DNA of 64,000 nucleotides, taken from assembly GCF_000331735.1 (NCBI RefSeq), contig NC_020126.1, forward strand, positions 5,350,501-5,414,500. The letters run 5' to 3'. The translations under genes were made by a program, and so were the position numbers. The stretch comes from Myxococcus stipitatus DSM 14675. GTDB lineage: Bacteria > Myxococcota > Myxococcia > Myxococcales > Myxococcaceae. This document shows, piece after piece, positions 47,296-57,319 of this stretch (position 1 is its first letter; each line of letters opens with the position of its first letter). The notes below the pieces were generated by a model. That model was not told the DNA's origin and did not search any database. It saw only the letters and a list, made by a program, of their open reading frames with translations.

Positions 47296-48026
47296 GCCGC
47301 GTCGCCGCCGTGATGCTCGTGTTGCTGTTGTCAGCGTGTGACTCGAATGCGACGCTGCCCGCGCCGAGCATCCGCTCCATCAGTCCTCGGGAAGTGCAGC
47401 CCGGCTACCCTGGCGTCATCCGCATCACGCTCGAGGCGATGGTCCCCATCCGCGTGGACTACACCCGCCAGGAAGCACAGGCGGGGCTGGGCGTGAGCCT
47501 GTGGTTCGGCACGGTGGAGGCTCCCCTGCTCGAGCTGGATGAAGACAACACGCTCGAGGTGTTCCTGCCGGCGACCCTCCCTCCGGGCGTCCACGACGTG
47601 CGTGTCGTCCTGGCCGATGGTCGCGAGGCGGTCCGAGCCCAGGGGTTCAGCGTGCTCTCGAGCATCAATCCCGCGGTCGACGCGGGGAGCTCGAACCTCC
47701 CCGACGGAGGAACCCGCACGGGGACTCCGATGGCCGAGGGCGACATCACCGGCTTCGAGTTCACGCCGGTGGAGGAGCAACGTCAGGGGCAACCCTTCGT
47801 CGTCACCGTCCGGGCCCTCGGTCCTCGGGCCGCGGAGTTCGAGGAGAAGGTGGACCTGTCGCTCGGTGCGGGCGAAGGGCGCGTCACCCCCTCCACCCTG
47901 GACCAGTTCATCGGGGGCGTCTGCACACAGAGCATCACCCTGGACAGTCAGAGCACCGGCGTGAAGCTCCAGGCAACGGACCGGTTCGGCGTGAGCGGGA
48001 CCTCCAATGCCTTCGGGGTCCGGTAG
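47292..48026 (+). CDS. IPT/TIG-domain lipoprotein
   Basis: 244 aa. Lipobox LLLSACDSN after a short signal. Residues ~25-120 look like an IPT/TIG immunoglobulin-like fold (SIRSISPREVQPGYPGVI, LPPGVHDVRVVLADG). The C-terminal part has FIGGVCTQSITLDS with one Cys. Asp follows the lipobox Cys, though myxobacterial sorting rules differ from E. coli. Coupled to the barrel protein and convergent with the pseudouridine synthase. Confidence 0.75.
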   Translation: MSRVAAVMLVLLLSACDSNATLPAPSIRSISPREVQPGYPGVIRITLEAMVPIRVDYTRQEAQAGLGVSLWFGTVEAPLLELDEDNTLEVFLPATLPPGVHDVRVVLADGREAVRAQGFSVLSSINPAVDAGSSNLPDGGTRTGTPMAEGDITGFEFTPVEEQRQGQPFVVTVRALGPRAAEFEEKVDLSLGAGEGRVTPSTLDQFIGGVCTQSITLDSQSTGVKLQATDRFGVSGTSNAFGVR

Positions 48027-48043
48027 TCCCGCGTCGTGCTTCG

Positions 48044-48742
48044 TCAGCGCAGCGTGAGCCGCAGCAATTCGCGCGTCCGCGCCATGTCCGCTGGCAGCGG
48101 CGACTCCACCGCCCTGGCCGCCACCCCTGGAAGCGCGGGCCACTCGACTCGCGCGGCGTGCAGCGGCGTGCGCTCGAGGACCCGGGTGTCCCCTTCCCCG
48201 CCCAGGTCCTTCTCCGTCACGGGTTGCTCCCGGCCGTACTGGTGGTCCAGCAGCAGCGGGTGCCCGAGCGACAGCAGGTGGACGCGAATCTGGTGCGTGC
48301 GGCCGGTGAGCGGCTCGGCCTCCACCAGCGTCGCGCGGTCGAAGCTCTCCACCGGGCGAACCCGCGTGCGAGAGGGCTTCGCGTCGGGCTCATCCGCTCT
48401 CGCCACGCGCATCCGGCCCTTGCGCGCGGCCACCAGCGCCGCGTCCACGAGCCGAGGCTCGTCGAGCCGCCCCTCCACCCACGCGAGGTAGCGCTTGCGC
48501 ACCTTGCCGGCCTCGAAGGCGACGGAGAGCGAGCGGTGGGTCTGGGCGTCGAGCGCGAAGACGAGCGCCCCGGAGGTGTCGCGGTCCAGCCGGTGGACGA
48601 CGAAGATCTTCTGCCCTCGCCGAGCCTCCAGCATGTCCCGCAGCGACGCTCCGCCGTCACGCCCGGGGATGACCGGCATCCCGGGCGGCTTGTCCACCAC
48701 CAGCAGCCCGCCGTCCTCGAAGAGGATGCGAACCTCGGTCAC
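48044..48742 (-). CDS. RluA/RluD-family pseudouridine synthase
   Basis: 232 aa, no N-terminal S4 domain. The catalytic Asp is in VVHRLDRDTSG; LVVDKPPGMPV and LTGRTHQIRVHL are the other family motifs. Which rRNA or tRNA uridine it modifies is not evident. GTG 48742 overlaps the stop of the M16 peptidase (GTGA). Confidence 0.93.
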   Translation of the reverse strand: MTEVRILFEDGGLLVVDKPPGMPVIPGRDGGASLRDMLEARRGQKIFVVHRLDRDTSGALVFALDAQTHRSLSVAFEAGKVRKRYLAWVEGRLDEPRLVDAALVAARKGRMRVARADEPDAKPSRTRVRPVESFDRATLVEAEPLTGRTHQIRVHLLSLGHPLLLDHQYGREQPVTEKDLGGEGDTRVLERTPLHAARVEWPALPGVAARAVESPLPADMARTRELLRLTLR

Positions 48743-50166
48743 TCGTACTCCGACGCCGGCACCACGGTGATGGGGCCCAGCCCGCGAAGCTGCTTCTTCA
48801 CCGCGTCGGCCTTGCCCAGCACCACCACGGCGGGCGACTCCGCGAAGCAGTACTTCCGCGCCACCGCCAACACCTGCTTCGGCGTCACCGCCCGCAGCCT
48901 GTCGCGGAACTCCACCACCCAGTCATCCCCGAGCCCATTCAGGCGGATGTCGGCGATGCTGTGCGCGATGGACTCGTTCGTCTCCGTGCGCAGCGGGTAG
49001 AGGCCGCTCATGTACGTCTGCGCGTCGCGCAGCTCACCCGGCTTGATGCCCGAGTCGCGCACCTTGGTGATCTCGCCGAGCGACACGTCGATGATCTCCC
49101 GCGTCGACTCCGTCTTCGTGAAGGTGGAGAGCGCGAAGATGCCCGCGGCGTGCATCGCGTCGAACCAGCAGCCGATGCTGTACGTGAGGCCCCGGTTGAC
49201 GCGGACTTCGTTCATCAGCCGCGACGTGAAGCCGCCGCCCAGCGCGATGTTCATCGCGGTGGACGGGAAGTAGTCCTCGTGGCCCATGCGGTAGCCCGGA
49301 CCGCCCAGGCGCACCTGGGACTGCGTCTGGTCCGGCTTGTCCACCACCACCACCCGGCCCGCGCCCACGACGCGGTTCAGCGCGGGGATGACCATGGGCG
49401 CATCGGGGCCGCCGCTCCATCCGGCGAAGGCCTTCTCCGCCGCCTGGGCCACCTTCTTGGGGTCCACGGAGCCCACCACCACCAGCATGGCCACCTTGGG
49501 GCCCAGCCGCTCCTGGTGGAAGCGAACCACGTCCTCGCGGGTGAACGTGCTCACCGTCTTCGTCGAGCCACTGACGTCATGCCCGTAGGGATGGTCTCCC
49601 CACAGGGCCCGCACCAGGGCGCGGTCGGCGATGACGGACGGCTCGTCCAGGTCGTTGGCGAACTGGGCCAGGGCCCGCTCGCGCGCGTCGGCGACCTCCG
49701 ACTCCGGGAAGGTGGGCTCCATCACGAGCTGGCCCATGACCTCCAGCATCTGCGCGAAGTGCTCGGCGGGCGTGGTGATGGCGACGGACAGGGTGTCCTC
49801 GCCCACGCCGACGCCCAGGCTCGCGCCGACGAACTCCACGGCCTCGTCGATGGCCTCCGCCGTCATCCGGCGAGTGCCTCGGCGCAGCAGCCGCGCGGCG
49901 AAGTCCGCGATGCCGTGCTTGCCCTTGGGGTCGGTGGAGCTGCCGGCGCGAATCACCAGCCGCATGGACACCATGGGCAGGGGACCGCGCTCCGCGGAGA
50001 CCACCTTCAGGCCGCTGGACGTGGTGCTGTCATGCAGTTCAGGGAACACCAGCGGGCGACTGGTGGGGGCGGCCTTCGTCGCGGCCGGCTTCTTCGCGCG
50101 GGACGGCGCCTTCTTCGCGGCGGGGCGCGGGGAGGACTTCGGGGTGAGGCTCTTGCGGGAGGCCAT
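48739..50166 (-). CDS. M16-family peptidase-like subunit, zinc site lost
   Basis: 475 aa. M16 (pitrilysin/MPP) fold with a basic Lys/Ala/Pro-rich N-terminus (residues 1-38). The inverzincin HxxEH site is replaced: the segment reads KHGIADFAARLLRRG, so it has no catalytic Glu or second His. The C-half keeps FTSRLMNEVRVNRGLTYS with the Arg-Tyr pair that binds substrate. It is encoded next to an active M16 gene, so the two probably form an alpha/beta dimer like MPP. Confidence 0.9.
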   Translation of the reverse strand: MASRKSLTPKSSPRPAAKKAPSRAKKPAATKAAPTSRPLVFPELHDSTTSSGLKVVSAERGPLPMVSMRLVIRAGSSTDPKGKHGIADFAARLLRRGTRRMTAEAIDEAVEFVGASLGVGVGEDTLSVAITTPAEHFAQMLEVMGQLVMEPTFPESEVADARERALAQFANDLDEPSVIADRALVRALWGDHPYGHDVSGSTKTVSTFTREDVVRFHQERLGPKVAMLVVVGSVDPKKVAQAAEKAFAGWSGGPDAPMVIPALNRVVGAGRVVVVDKPDQTQSQVRLGGPGYRMGHEDYFPSTAMNIALGGGFTSRLMNEVRVNRGLTYSIGCWFDAMHAAGIFALSTFTKTESTREIIDVSLGEITKVRDSGIKPGELRDAQTYMSGLYPLRTETNESIAHSIADIRLNGLGDDWVVEFRDRLRAVTPKQVLAVARKYCFAESPAVVVLGKADAVKKQLRGLGPITVVPASEYE

Positions 50167-50198
50167 GGGTGGCTTCAGCTTTCCTTGTCAGTCCGGCC

Positions 50199-51512
50199 TC
50201 ACGCCTCGGAGGGCGCGGGCAGCACCGTCACGACGGAGCGGCGCTCGGGGGTGAGGTATTTCGCGGCGGCGGCCTTCACCTTCTCGCTCGTGATGGCGGC
50301 GTAGGCGGAAGGCAGGGTGAGCACGTGCCGCCAGTCACCCAGCAGGGCCTCGTAGTTGCCCATCGCGTGGGCGCGGCCGTTGTTGGTGCCCAGCTCGCGC
50401 AGGTGGTCCGAGCGCAGGTTGTTGAGCGCCTTCTGGAGCTCGCGCTCGGTGATGCCGTCGCGCGCCAGCTTCTCCAGCTCCGCGTACAGCGCGGCCTCCG
50501 CCTTCAGCGGGTCGGAGTCCGGCTTGAGCTCCAGGAAGAAGAGGATGGTGCCGGGGTCGATGCGCCAGGACCAGTCCAGACCCACGCCCACCGCCAGCTT
50601 CTGCTCGTACACCAGCGAGCGCGTCAGCCGGCTCCCCTCCCCCTTGGTGAGCACGTACTGCGCCACGTCCAGGGCCAGGGTGTCCTCGTCGCGCGCGGCG
50701 GGGCCTCGGTAGCCGATCATCACCGCGGGGGACTGCGCGGGGTGGCGCACGGTGGAGCGGCGCTCACCGCGCTGCTCGGGCTCCGCGTTGATGACGGGCA
50801 GCGGCGCGGGGCCTCGGGGGATGTCGCCGTAGTAGCGGCGCACCAGGGCCAGCGTCTTCTTCGGGTCGATGTCGCCCGCGATGTAGAGCATCGCGTTGTT
50901 GGGGGCGTAGTACGTGCGGAAGTACGTCTGGCAGTCCTCGCGGGAGATGGCCTCGATGTCCGCCATCCAGCCAATCACGGGCCAGCGGTACGCGTGGGCC
51001 TTGTAGACGAGCGTGCCCAGCTCCTCGTCCATCATCCCGCCGATGTCGTTGTCCATGCGGACGCGGCGCTCTTCCTTCACGACCTCGCGCTCGCTGGTGA
51101 GCATGTCCTGGGAGATGCGCAGCGAGCGCATCCGGTCCGACTCCAGGTCCAGCACCGTCTCCAGCGCGTCCGACGCGAAGTCGTCGTAGTACACCGTCAT
51201 GTCGTGGGACGTGTACGCGTTGGAGCTGCCGCCGTTGGCCTCCAGCGTCTTGTCGAACATCTTGGGGCCGTACTTCTTCGCCCCGTTGAACATCATGTGC
51301 TCGAACAGGTGGCTGATGCCGGTGATGCCGGGGCGCTCATTGCGGCTGCCCACGTTGAAGAAGGTGTAGAGGCTGACGACCGGCGCCAGGTGATTGGGCA
51401 GCAGGCGCACCTGGAGGCCGTTGGGCAGCGTGGCCTCGTGCACGTCGAACAGGGACTCGAGGGAGGGGTCCGCCGCGCGAGCGGGAGCGGACTTCGGGGA
51501 AGCCTTGCGCAT
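50199..51512 (-). CDS. M16-family zinc metalloprotease, catalytic subunit
   Basis: 437 aa. Zinc motif HLFEHMMF (HxxEH), with the distal Glu in SEREVVKEERR about 76 residues on. N-terminal LPNGLQVRLLPN is typical. No signal peptide, although the N-terminus is basic. Lies 32 bases from its inactive partner gene. May process peptides or act in the envelope; the substrate is unknown. Confidence 0.93.
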   Translation of the reverse strand: MRKASPKSAPARAADPSLESLFDVHEATLPNGLQVRLLPNHLAPVVSLYTFFNVGSRNERPGITGISHLFEHMMFNGAKKYGPKMFDKTLEANGGSSNAYTSHDMTVYYDDFASDALETVLDLESDRMRSLRISQDMLTSEREVVKEERRVRMDNDIGGMMDEELGTLVYKAHAYRWPVIGWMADIEAISREDCQTYFRTYYAPNNAMLYIAGDIDPKKTLALVRRYYGDIPRGPAPLPVINAEPEQRGERRSTVRHPAQSPAVMIGYRGPAARDEDTLALDVAQYVLTKGEGSRLTRSLVYEQKLAVGVGLDWSWRIDPGTILFFLELKPDSDPLKAEAALYAELEKLARDGITERELQKALNNLRSDHLRELGTNNGRAHAMGNYEALLGDWRHVLTLPSAYAAITSEKVKAAAAKYLTPERRSVVTVLPAPSEA

Positions 51513-51538
51513 AGGCCCCCACCGTATACAGCGCGGGG

Positions 51539-52204
51539 CTACAGGTCCACGACCCCTTCACGCAGGGCCATCACCACCGCCTCCACATGGGAGTTGACGC
51601 CCATCTTCCGGTAGATATGCGACAGGTGCGTCCGGACCGTCCGCCGCTCGAGCGTCATCACCTGCCCCACCTCCGCGTTGGACAGGCCCTTGGCCACGAA
51701 GCGCAGCACCTCGAACTCGGTGGGCGTCAGCTTCCACGGGTTGTCCGCCTTCTTCTCGGGCGTGGCGGGCTTGGCCTGGACGGACTGGAAGTAGTTCCAG
51801 AAGCGGCGGGCGATGATGGGCTCCAGCACGGTGCCCCCCGCCATGACCTCGTGGATGCCGGCGCGGATCTTCTCCGGCCCCACCCGCTTCACCAGGTAGC
51901 CGGAGGCGCCGGCCTGGATGGCCTCGTAGACCTTCTGCTCGTCGTCGAACGACGTGAGGATGAGGATCTCCACCTCGGGGGCCTGGCGCTTCACCTTCTG
52001 CGTCACCTGGATGCCGTTGATGCCGGGCAGCTCCAGGTCCAGCAGCACGAGCTGCGGCCGGACGCGGACGATGTCCTCCACCGCCACCTCGCCCTCCTGG
52101 CTGCTGCCCACGACGTCCAGCTCCTCGAACGTGCTCAGCACCTTGAGCAGGTTCTTGAGCAGCTGGGGCTGGTCCTCGACGACGAAGATTCGAGTGCGGT
52201 CCAT
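51539..52204 (-). CDS. NarL/FixJ-type response regulator
   Basis: 221 aa from ATG 52204; a GTG two codons upstream overlaps the kinase-like gene's stop (GTGA). Receiver: VVEDQPQLL, LVLLDLELPGING (phospho-Asp), LTSFDDE and LVKRV (Lys). The output is LuxR-type HTH: LTPTEFEVLRFVAKGLSNAE and VRTHLSHIYRKMGV. It is directly coupled to a membrane pseudokinase gene rather than to a histidine kinase. Confidence 0.93.
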   Translation of the reverse strand: MDRTRIFVVEDQPQLLKNLLKVLSTFEELDVVGSSQEGEVAVEDIVRVRPQLVLLDLELPGINGIQVTQKVKRQAPEVEILILTSFDDEQKVYEAIQAGASGYLVKRVGPEKIRAGIHEVMAGGTVLEPIIARRFWNYFQSVQAKPATPEKKADNPWKLTPTEFEVLRFVAKGLSNAEVGQVMTLERRTVRTHLSHIYRKMGVNSHVEAVVMALREGVVDL

Positions 52205-52206
52205 GT

Positions 52207-54285
52207 TCACCGTCGAGACAGGGGGCGGAAGTCCAACACCGACAACTGGTAGTCCTTGCCGCGCTGGATGCGGATGGCGGCTTCCTGCGGCTCGCTCGTC
52301 GCCAGCGCGACCACCCGGACTTGATGCGGTCCGATGCGCAGGGGATAGCGCCGGAGGGGCGTCGAGCGGCTGATGAGCACCCCGTCGAGATACACCTTCG
52401 CGGGCATGTTCGTGATGACGGAGAGGTAGCCCCGCTGCGCCTTGGGTGGCGCCTTCACGTGCGAGACGGGCTCATCCGCCGCGTCCTCGCCCGCGCTCTC
52501 GGGCGCGGCGGGCGCGGCGGCCTCGGCGAGGGCCTTGGGCCGGGGCGCCGGAGGATGAATCGGCGTCGGCGGTGTCGGACCCACTGGCGCGTCGTCGGGC
52601 ACCGCGGCCGCCTCGGGCTCCGGCGCCTCGGCCTCCGTCCGGGAGGTGGTGACGAGGAGCGTGGACAGGCCGATCAACGCCAGCACACCGGCGACGGCGA
52701 GCATCCGGCCTCGGCGGTCCTGAGTCCGGAGGATCTTCCGCTCGTTGGTGTTCGGAGGCGCGCTCTTGGAGGCAGACAGCGCGGGCGACGACGGCGCCGG
52801 CACCGCGATGTCATCGCGCGCCTTCCCCTTCGCCATGACGGCCGGGAACGCGTCGGGGACCGTCGGAGGCCCCTTCTCCACTGGCGGCGGGGGGCGCTTC
52901 GCACGTGCCGCCGCTCGACGTCCCGCGACGGAGAACTCCTCGTCGTCATCCGGTGGCTTGGGCGTGGAGAAGTCCTCCACCACGCGCATCCTCGCGTTGC
53001 GAGCGGCGACGCGCGTGCCGCCCTGCCCCACGCTTCCACCCTGGGGCACCAACTGCCGACGAGGCTTCGGCGGCGCGGCGCCCGGAGGGGCCTCCCAGCC
53101 CTGCTCGAGCATGGCCGTTCCCCCCGACTGGGTCGTCTCCGCCCAGTCCTCTTGGGCTTGGGCCGCCTGCGGGGCGCGAGGCTCGGGCTCGCGGGGGATG
53201 GCCTGCTCGTACTCCTCCGGGCGGTACTCCTCGAACCCCGGCGCGGCCTCCTGCGTGTCCGCGCCCGCTTCCGCCTCCGTGAGCGAACGGCTGTAGGGGG
53301 CGCGCTGGACGATGGAGGCCTCGGACTCCTCGGCGCCCAGGTCGTCCATCTCCGCGCCGGAGATGGGCTCCAGCGTGAAGGGCTCCTTGAACGCGGGGGC
53401 CGCCAGGCTGGCGATGCTCACCTCGTTGGGGAACAGCTCGTTGACGAAGCGGCGCACGTCCTCGACGCCCGGCATGCCGCCGCTGGCGGAGAGGAAGTTG
53501 CGCAGCGCGTTCGCGAACTCCGCGCACGAACGGAAGCGCCGCGCGGCGTTGGGCTCCAGTGCCCGCAAGATGATCGGGTCCAGCCGCGCGTTGATGCGGC
53601 GATCCAACCGGCTGGGCGGCGGCAGGCCCTCGCTGCGGCGCGTGGAGACGCCACTGCCCGGAGCCATGGGCTCGCGCTGGGTGAGCAGCTCGTACGCGAT
53701 GGCCCCCAGCGAATACACATCGGAGGCCTCGCTGGCCGCCTCGCCGCGCGTCACCTCGGGCGCGCGGTACGTCCCGCGTCCCCGGCCCGCGAAGGACTTG
53801 CGCAGCTGCGGCACCGCGAGCAGTGCGCTCATCGCCCCGAAGTCGCAGACCGCGGGGGTGCCATTGCGGCCCAGCACCACGTTGCCGGGCGTGAGGGCCC
53901 CGTGGAGGACCCCCGCCTCGTGCGCTTGATGCACGGCCTCCAGCAGCTGGATGACGATGTAGAGGGCCACCGTGTACGGGAGCACGACCTCCTTCGTGTG
54001 GAGGCGCTGGAGCGCGGTCCCCAGGAGGTAGCCATCCACGTCCTCGCGCACCACCGCGAGCCGCTGGCGCACCACGCCCATGTCCACGACGTGAAGGACG
54101 CCGGGATGGCGCACGGGCTGGAGTCGACGCGTCGTCTCGGCCAGGTCCAGCGCGTAGGCGGGGTCGGACGTCTTGGGGTGGAAGAGCTTCACCACCACTT
54201 CGGCGGAGGGAGCCAGGATGGCCTCGTACAGCTCCGCCAGCTCGCCGGTCTCGATGCGGCCCGTCAGTCGGTAGGTGGCGCTCAT
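52207..54285 (-). CDS. Serine/threonine protein pseudokinase with PEGA domain
   Basis: 692 aa. Residues ~1-270 have the Hanks kinase plan: Lys in VVVKLFH, DFG in VCDFGAMS, APE in YRAPEVTRGE. The catalytic HRDxKPxN is HGALTPGNVV, so the catalytic Asp and Lys are lost, and the Gly-rich loop is poor. A long acidic/Pro-rich linker runs to ~528; a helix (MLAVAGVLALIGLSTLLV) then leads to a PEGA domain (~618-692). ATGA overlap with the zinc-ribbon gene. Probably a binding or scaffolding protein rather than a kinase. Confidence 0.88.
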   Translation of the reverse strand: MSATYRLTGRIETGELAELYEAILAPSAEVVVKLFHPKTSDPAYALDLAETTRRLQPVRHPGVLHVVDMGVVRQRLAVVREDVDGYLLGTALQRLHTKEVVLPYTVALYIVIQLLEAVHQAHEAGVLHGALTPGNVVLGRNGTPAVCDFGAMSALLAVPQLRKSFAGRGRGTYRAPEVTRGEAASEASDVYSLGAIAYELLTQREPMAPGSGVSTRRSEGLPPPSRLDRRINARLDPIILRALEPNAARRFRSCAEFANALRNFLSASGGMPGVEDVRRFVNELFPNEVSIASLAAPAFKEPFTLEPISGAEMDDLGAEESEASIVQRAPYSRSLTEAEAGADTQEAAPGFEEYRPEEYEQAIPREPEPRAPQAAQAQEDWAETTQSGGTAMLEQGWEAPPGAAPPKPRRQLVPQGGSVGQGGTRVAARNARMRVVEDFSTPKPPDDDEEFSVAGRRAAARAKRPPPPVEKGPPTVPDAFPAVMAKGKARDDIAVPAPSSPALSASKSAPPNTNERKILRTQDRRGRMLAVAGVLALIGLSTLLVTTSRTEAEAPEPEAAAVPDDAPVGPTPPTPIHPPAPRPKALAEAAAPAAPESAGEDAADEPVSHVKAPPKAQRGYLSVITNMPAKVYLDGVLISRSTPLRRYPLRIGPHQVRVVALATSEPQEAAIRIQRGKDYQLSVLDFRPLSRR

Positions 54286-54611
54286 CGCTTCTTTCTTCCC
54301 ACCGGCCGGCGCCGCTTCACGGCGGAGAAGACAAAACCGCACCAGACACACGACTCACCGCGTCGGCCTGGAGGCAGCTCCAGGGTACAGCCTGGACACC
54401 GAGGGCGCGCCCGGCGGGAGACCGGGGCCACGGGCTCGGCCGCCCGTCCGGAAGCACCTCGGGCGGCGGGCGCCACGGGGCGTGGGGACGCGGCGCGCAG
54501 CCGGGCCTCCAGGCGTCGCACCCGGTCCTCGAGCGCGGCGACCCGGGAGGACAGGCGCGCATGGACTTCCTCGGGTGACTCCGAGGGCTGACGTCGAACA
54601 GGCGAACGCAT
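54282..54611 (-). CDS. Small coiled-coil/zinc-ribbon protein
   Basis: 109 aa. N-terminal helix with heptads (residues 15-45), a low-complexity Ala/Pro/Arg linker, then PRCPGCTLEL..CVWCGFVF, a four-Cys ribbon, and a basic end. GGAGG six bases before ATG 54611 decides the start over a longer form. Overlaps the pseudokinase start by ATGA. Function unknown; likely acts with the coupled pseudokinase. Confidence 0.75.
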   Translation of the reverse strand: MRSPVRRQPSESPEEVHARLSSRVAALEDRVRRLEARLRAASPRPVAPAARGASGRAAEPVAPVSRRARPRCPGCTLELPPGRRGESCVWCGFVFSAVKRRRPVGRKKR

Positions 54612-54695
54612 CGCGGTCCTCCAGCGTGCCATGCCCTTCCTGTGCCCTCAAGGACCGAGCCGGGGACAGGGGCGCGTGTTATGAGTTGACGTCCC

Positions 54696-56393
<1,698 letters not shown>

Positions 56394-56400
56394 GGCGGAG

Positions 56401-57186
56401 TCACGACCTGGAGGCGGCGGCGATGCGCCCCCAGGCCACATCCGAGAAGCGCGAGAGGGGCTCCGCGGTGAGGCCCAGCTTGCGCAGGTCGTCGGTGTAG
56501 CGCGCGCCCTTCACCACCACCCAGCGGCGCGCAACCCGTCTCCCCTCCTCCAGGGCCTCGGGCGTGAGGGGCGCATGCTCCGCGAAACGGCGAAGGACCT
56601 CGAAGGCCGGCTGCGCCTTCTTCGGCTTGGCGAACATCGGGTCGAAGAACACCACGTCGAAGGACTGGGACGGCAGCGTCTTCAGGTGCGCGTGCGCGTC
56701 CGCGTGCAGCACGTCCACGGCACAGGAGTCCGCCCCCCGCTCGTACCGTCGCAGCCCTTCCGCCACGACGACGCAGAGCGCGAGGCTCTTCTCCAAGCCG
56801 ACGACCCGCCCGGAAGGCCCCACGGCCAGCGACGCCACCAGCGAGTCCTGCCCGAGGCCCAGCGTGCAATCGAGGACCGAATCCCCGGGACTCAGCTCCG
56901 CCACCTTCACGAACGTGTCCGGCTCCCCCGCGCGCAGCCGCATCCGCCTCAGGTGAGCCATGCCCGCGGAGAAGCCGAAGGAGCCTTCGGGCTCCCACAG
57001 CGTCACGCCATCACCGCCCACGACAATCAAGGCGTCTGTCTTCGTCCCCAGCCAGGGGGCGACGCCTTCCTTGGCGCGGCGACGGAGGAATGGCAGGCCC
57101 CACCGCTCCGCGACGGTCCGCGCCTCTTGAATCTGGACATCGTCCACCTTGGTGCTGGTGGTCACGGCGAGCGGCACGGGAGGCAT
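56401..57186 (-). CDS. Class I SAM methyltransferase, YpiP/RsmJ-like
   Basis: 261 aa. N-terminal VTTSTKVDDVQIQEARTVAE and LPFLRRRAK resemble YpiP-type proteins. SAM motif LDCTLGLGQDSL (residue ~118), VVGLEKSLA, and FFDPMFAKPKKAQPAF, close to the RsmJ DPMF loop. Might methylate rRNA guanine. ATG 57186 gives MPPVPLAVTT; a longer form reaches further upstream. Convergent and 7 bases from the nucleotidase gene. Confidence 0.85.
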   Translation of the reverse strand: MPPVPLAVTTSTKVDDVQIQEARTVAERWGLPFLRRRAKEGVAPWLGTKTDALIVVGGDGVTLWEPEGSFGFSAGMAHLRRMRLRAGEPDTFVKVAELSPGDSVLDCTLGLGQDSLVASLAVGPSGRVVGLEKSLALCVVVAEGLRRYERGADSCAVDVLHADAHAHLKTLPSQSFDVVFFDPMFAKPKKAQPAFEVLRRFAEHAPLTPEALEEGRRVARRWVVVKGARYTDDLRKLGLTAEPLSRFSDVAWGRIAAASRS

Positions 57187-57319
57187 GGAGCGCGCATCCT
57201 GCCCGAGCCGAGCGTCGATGCAACGCGTCCGGACACATGCCCTGGCCGATGCATGCCCGAGGCTCATCCCGGGCAGCAGCACCTCGCGAGCGCACGGCGG
57301 CCCTCCCGTTCGAACGGCG

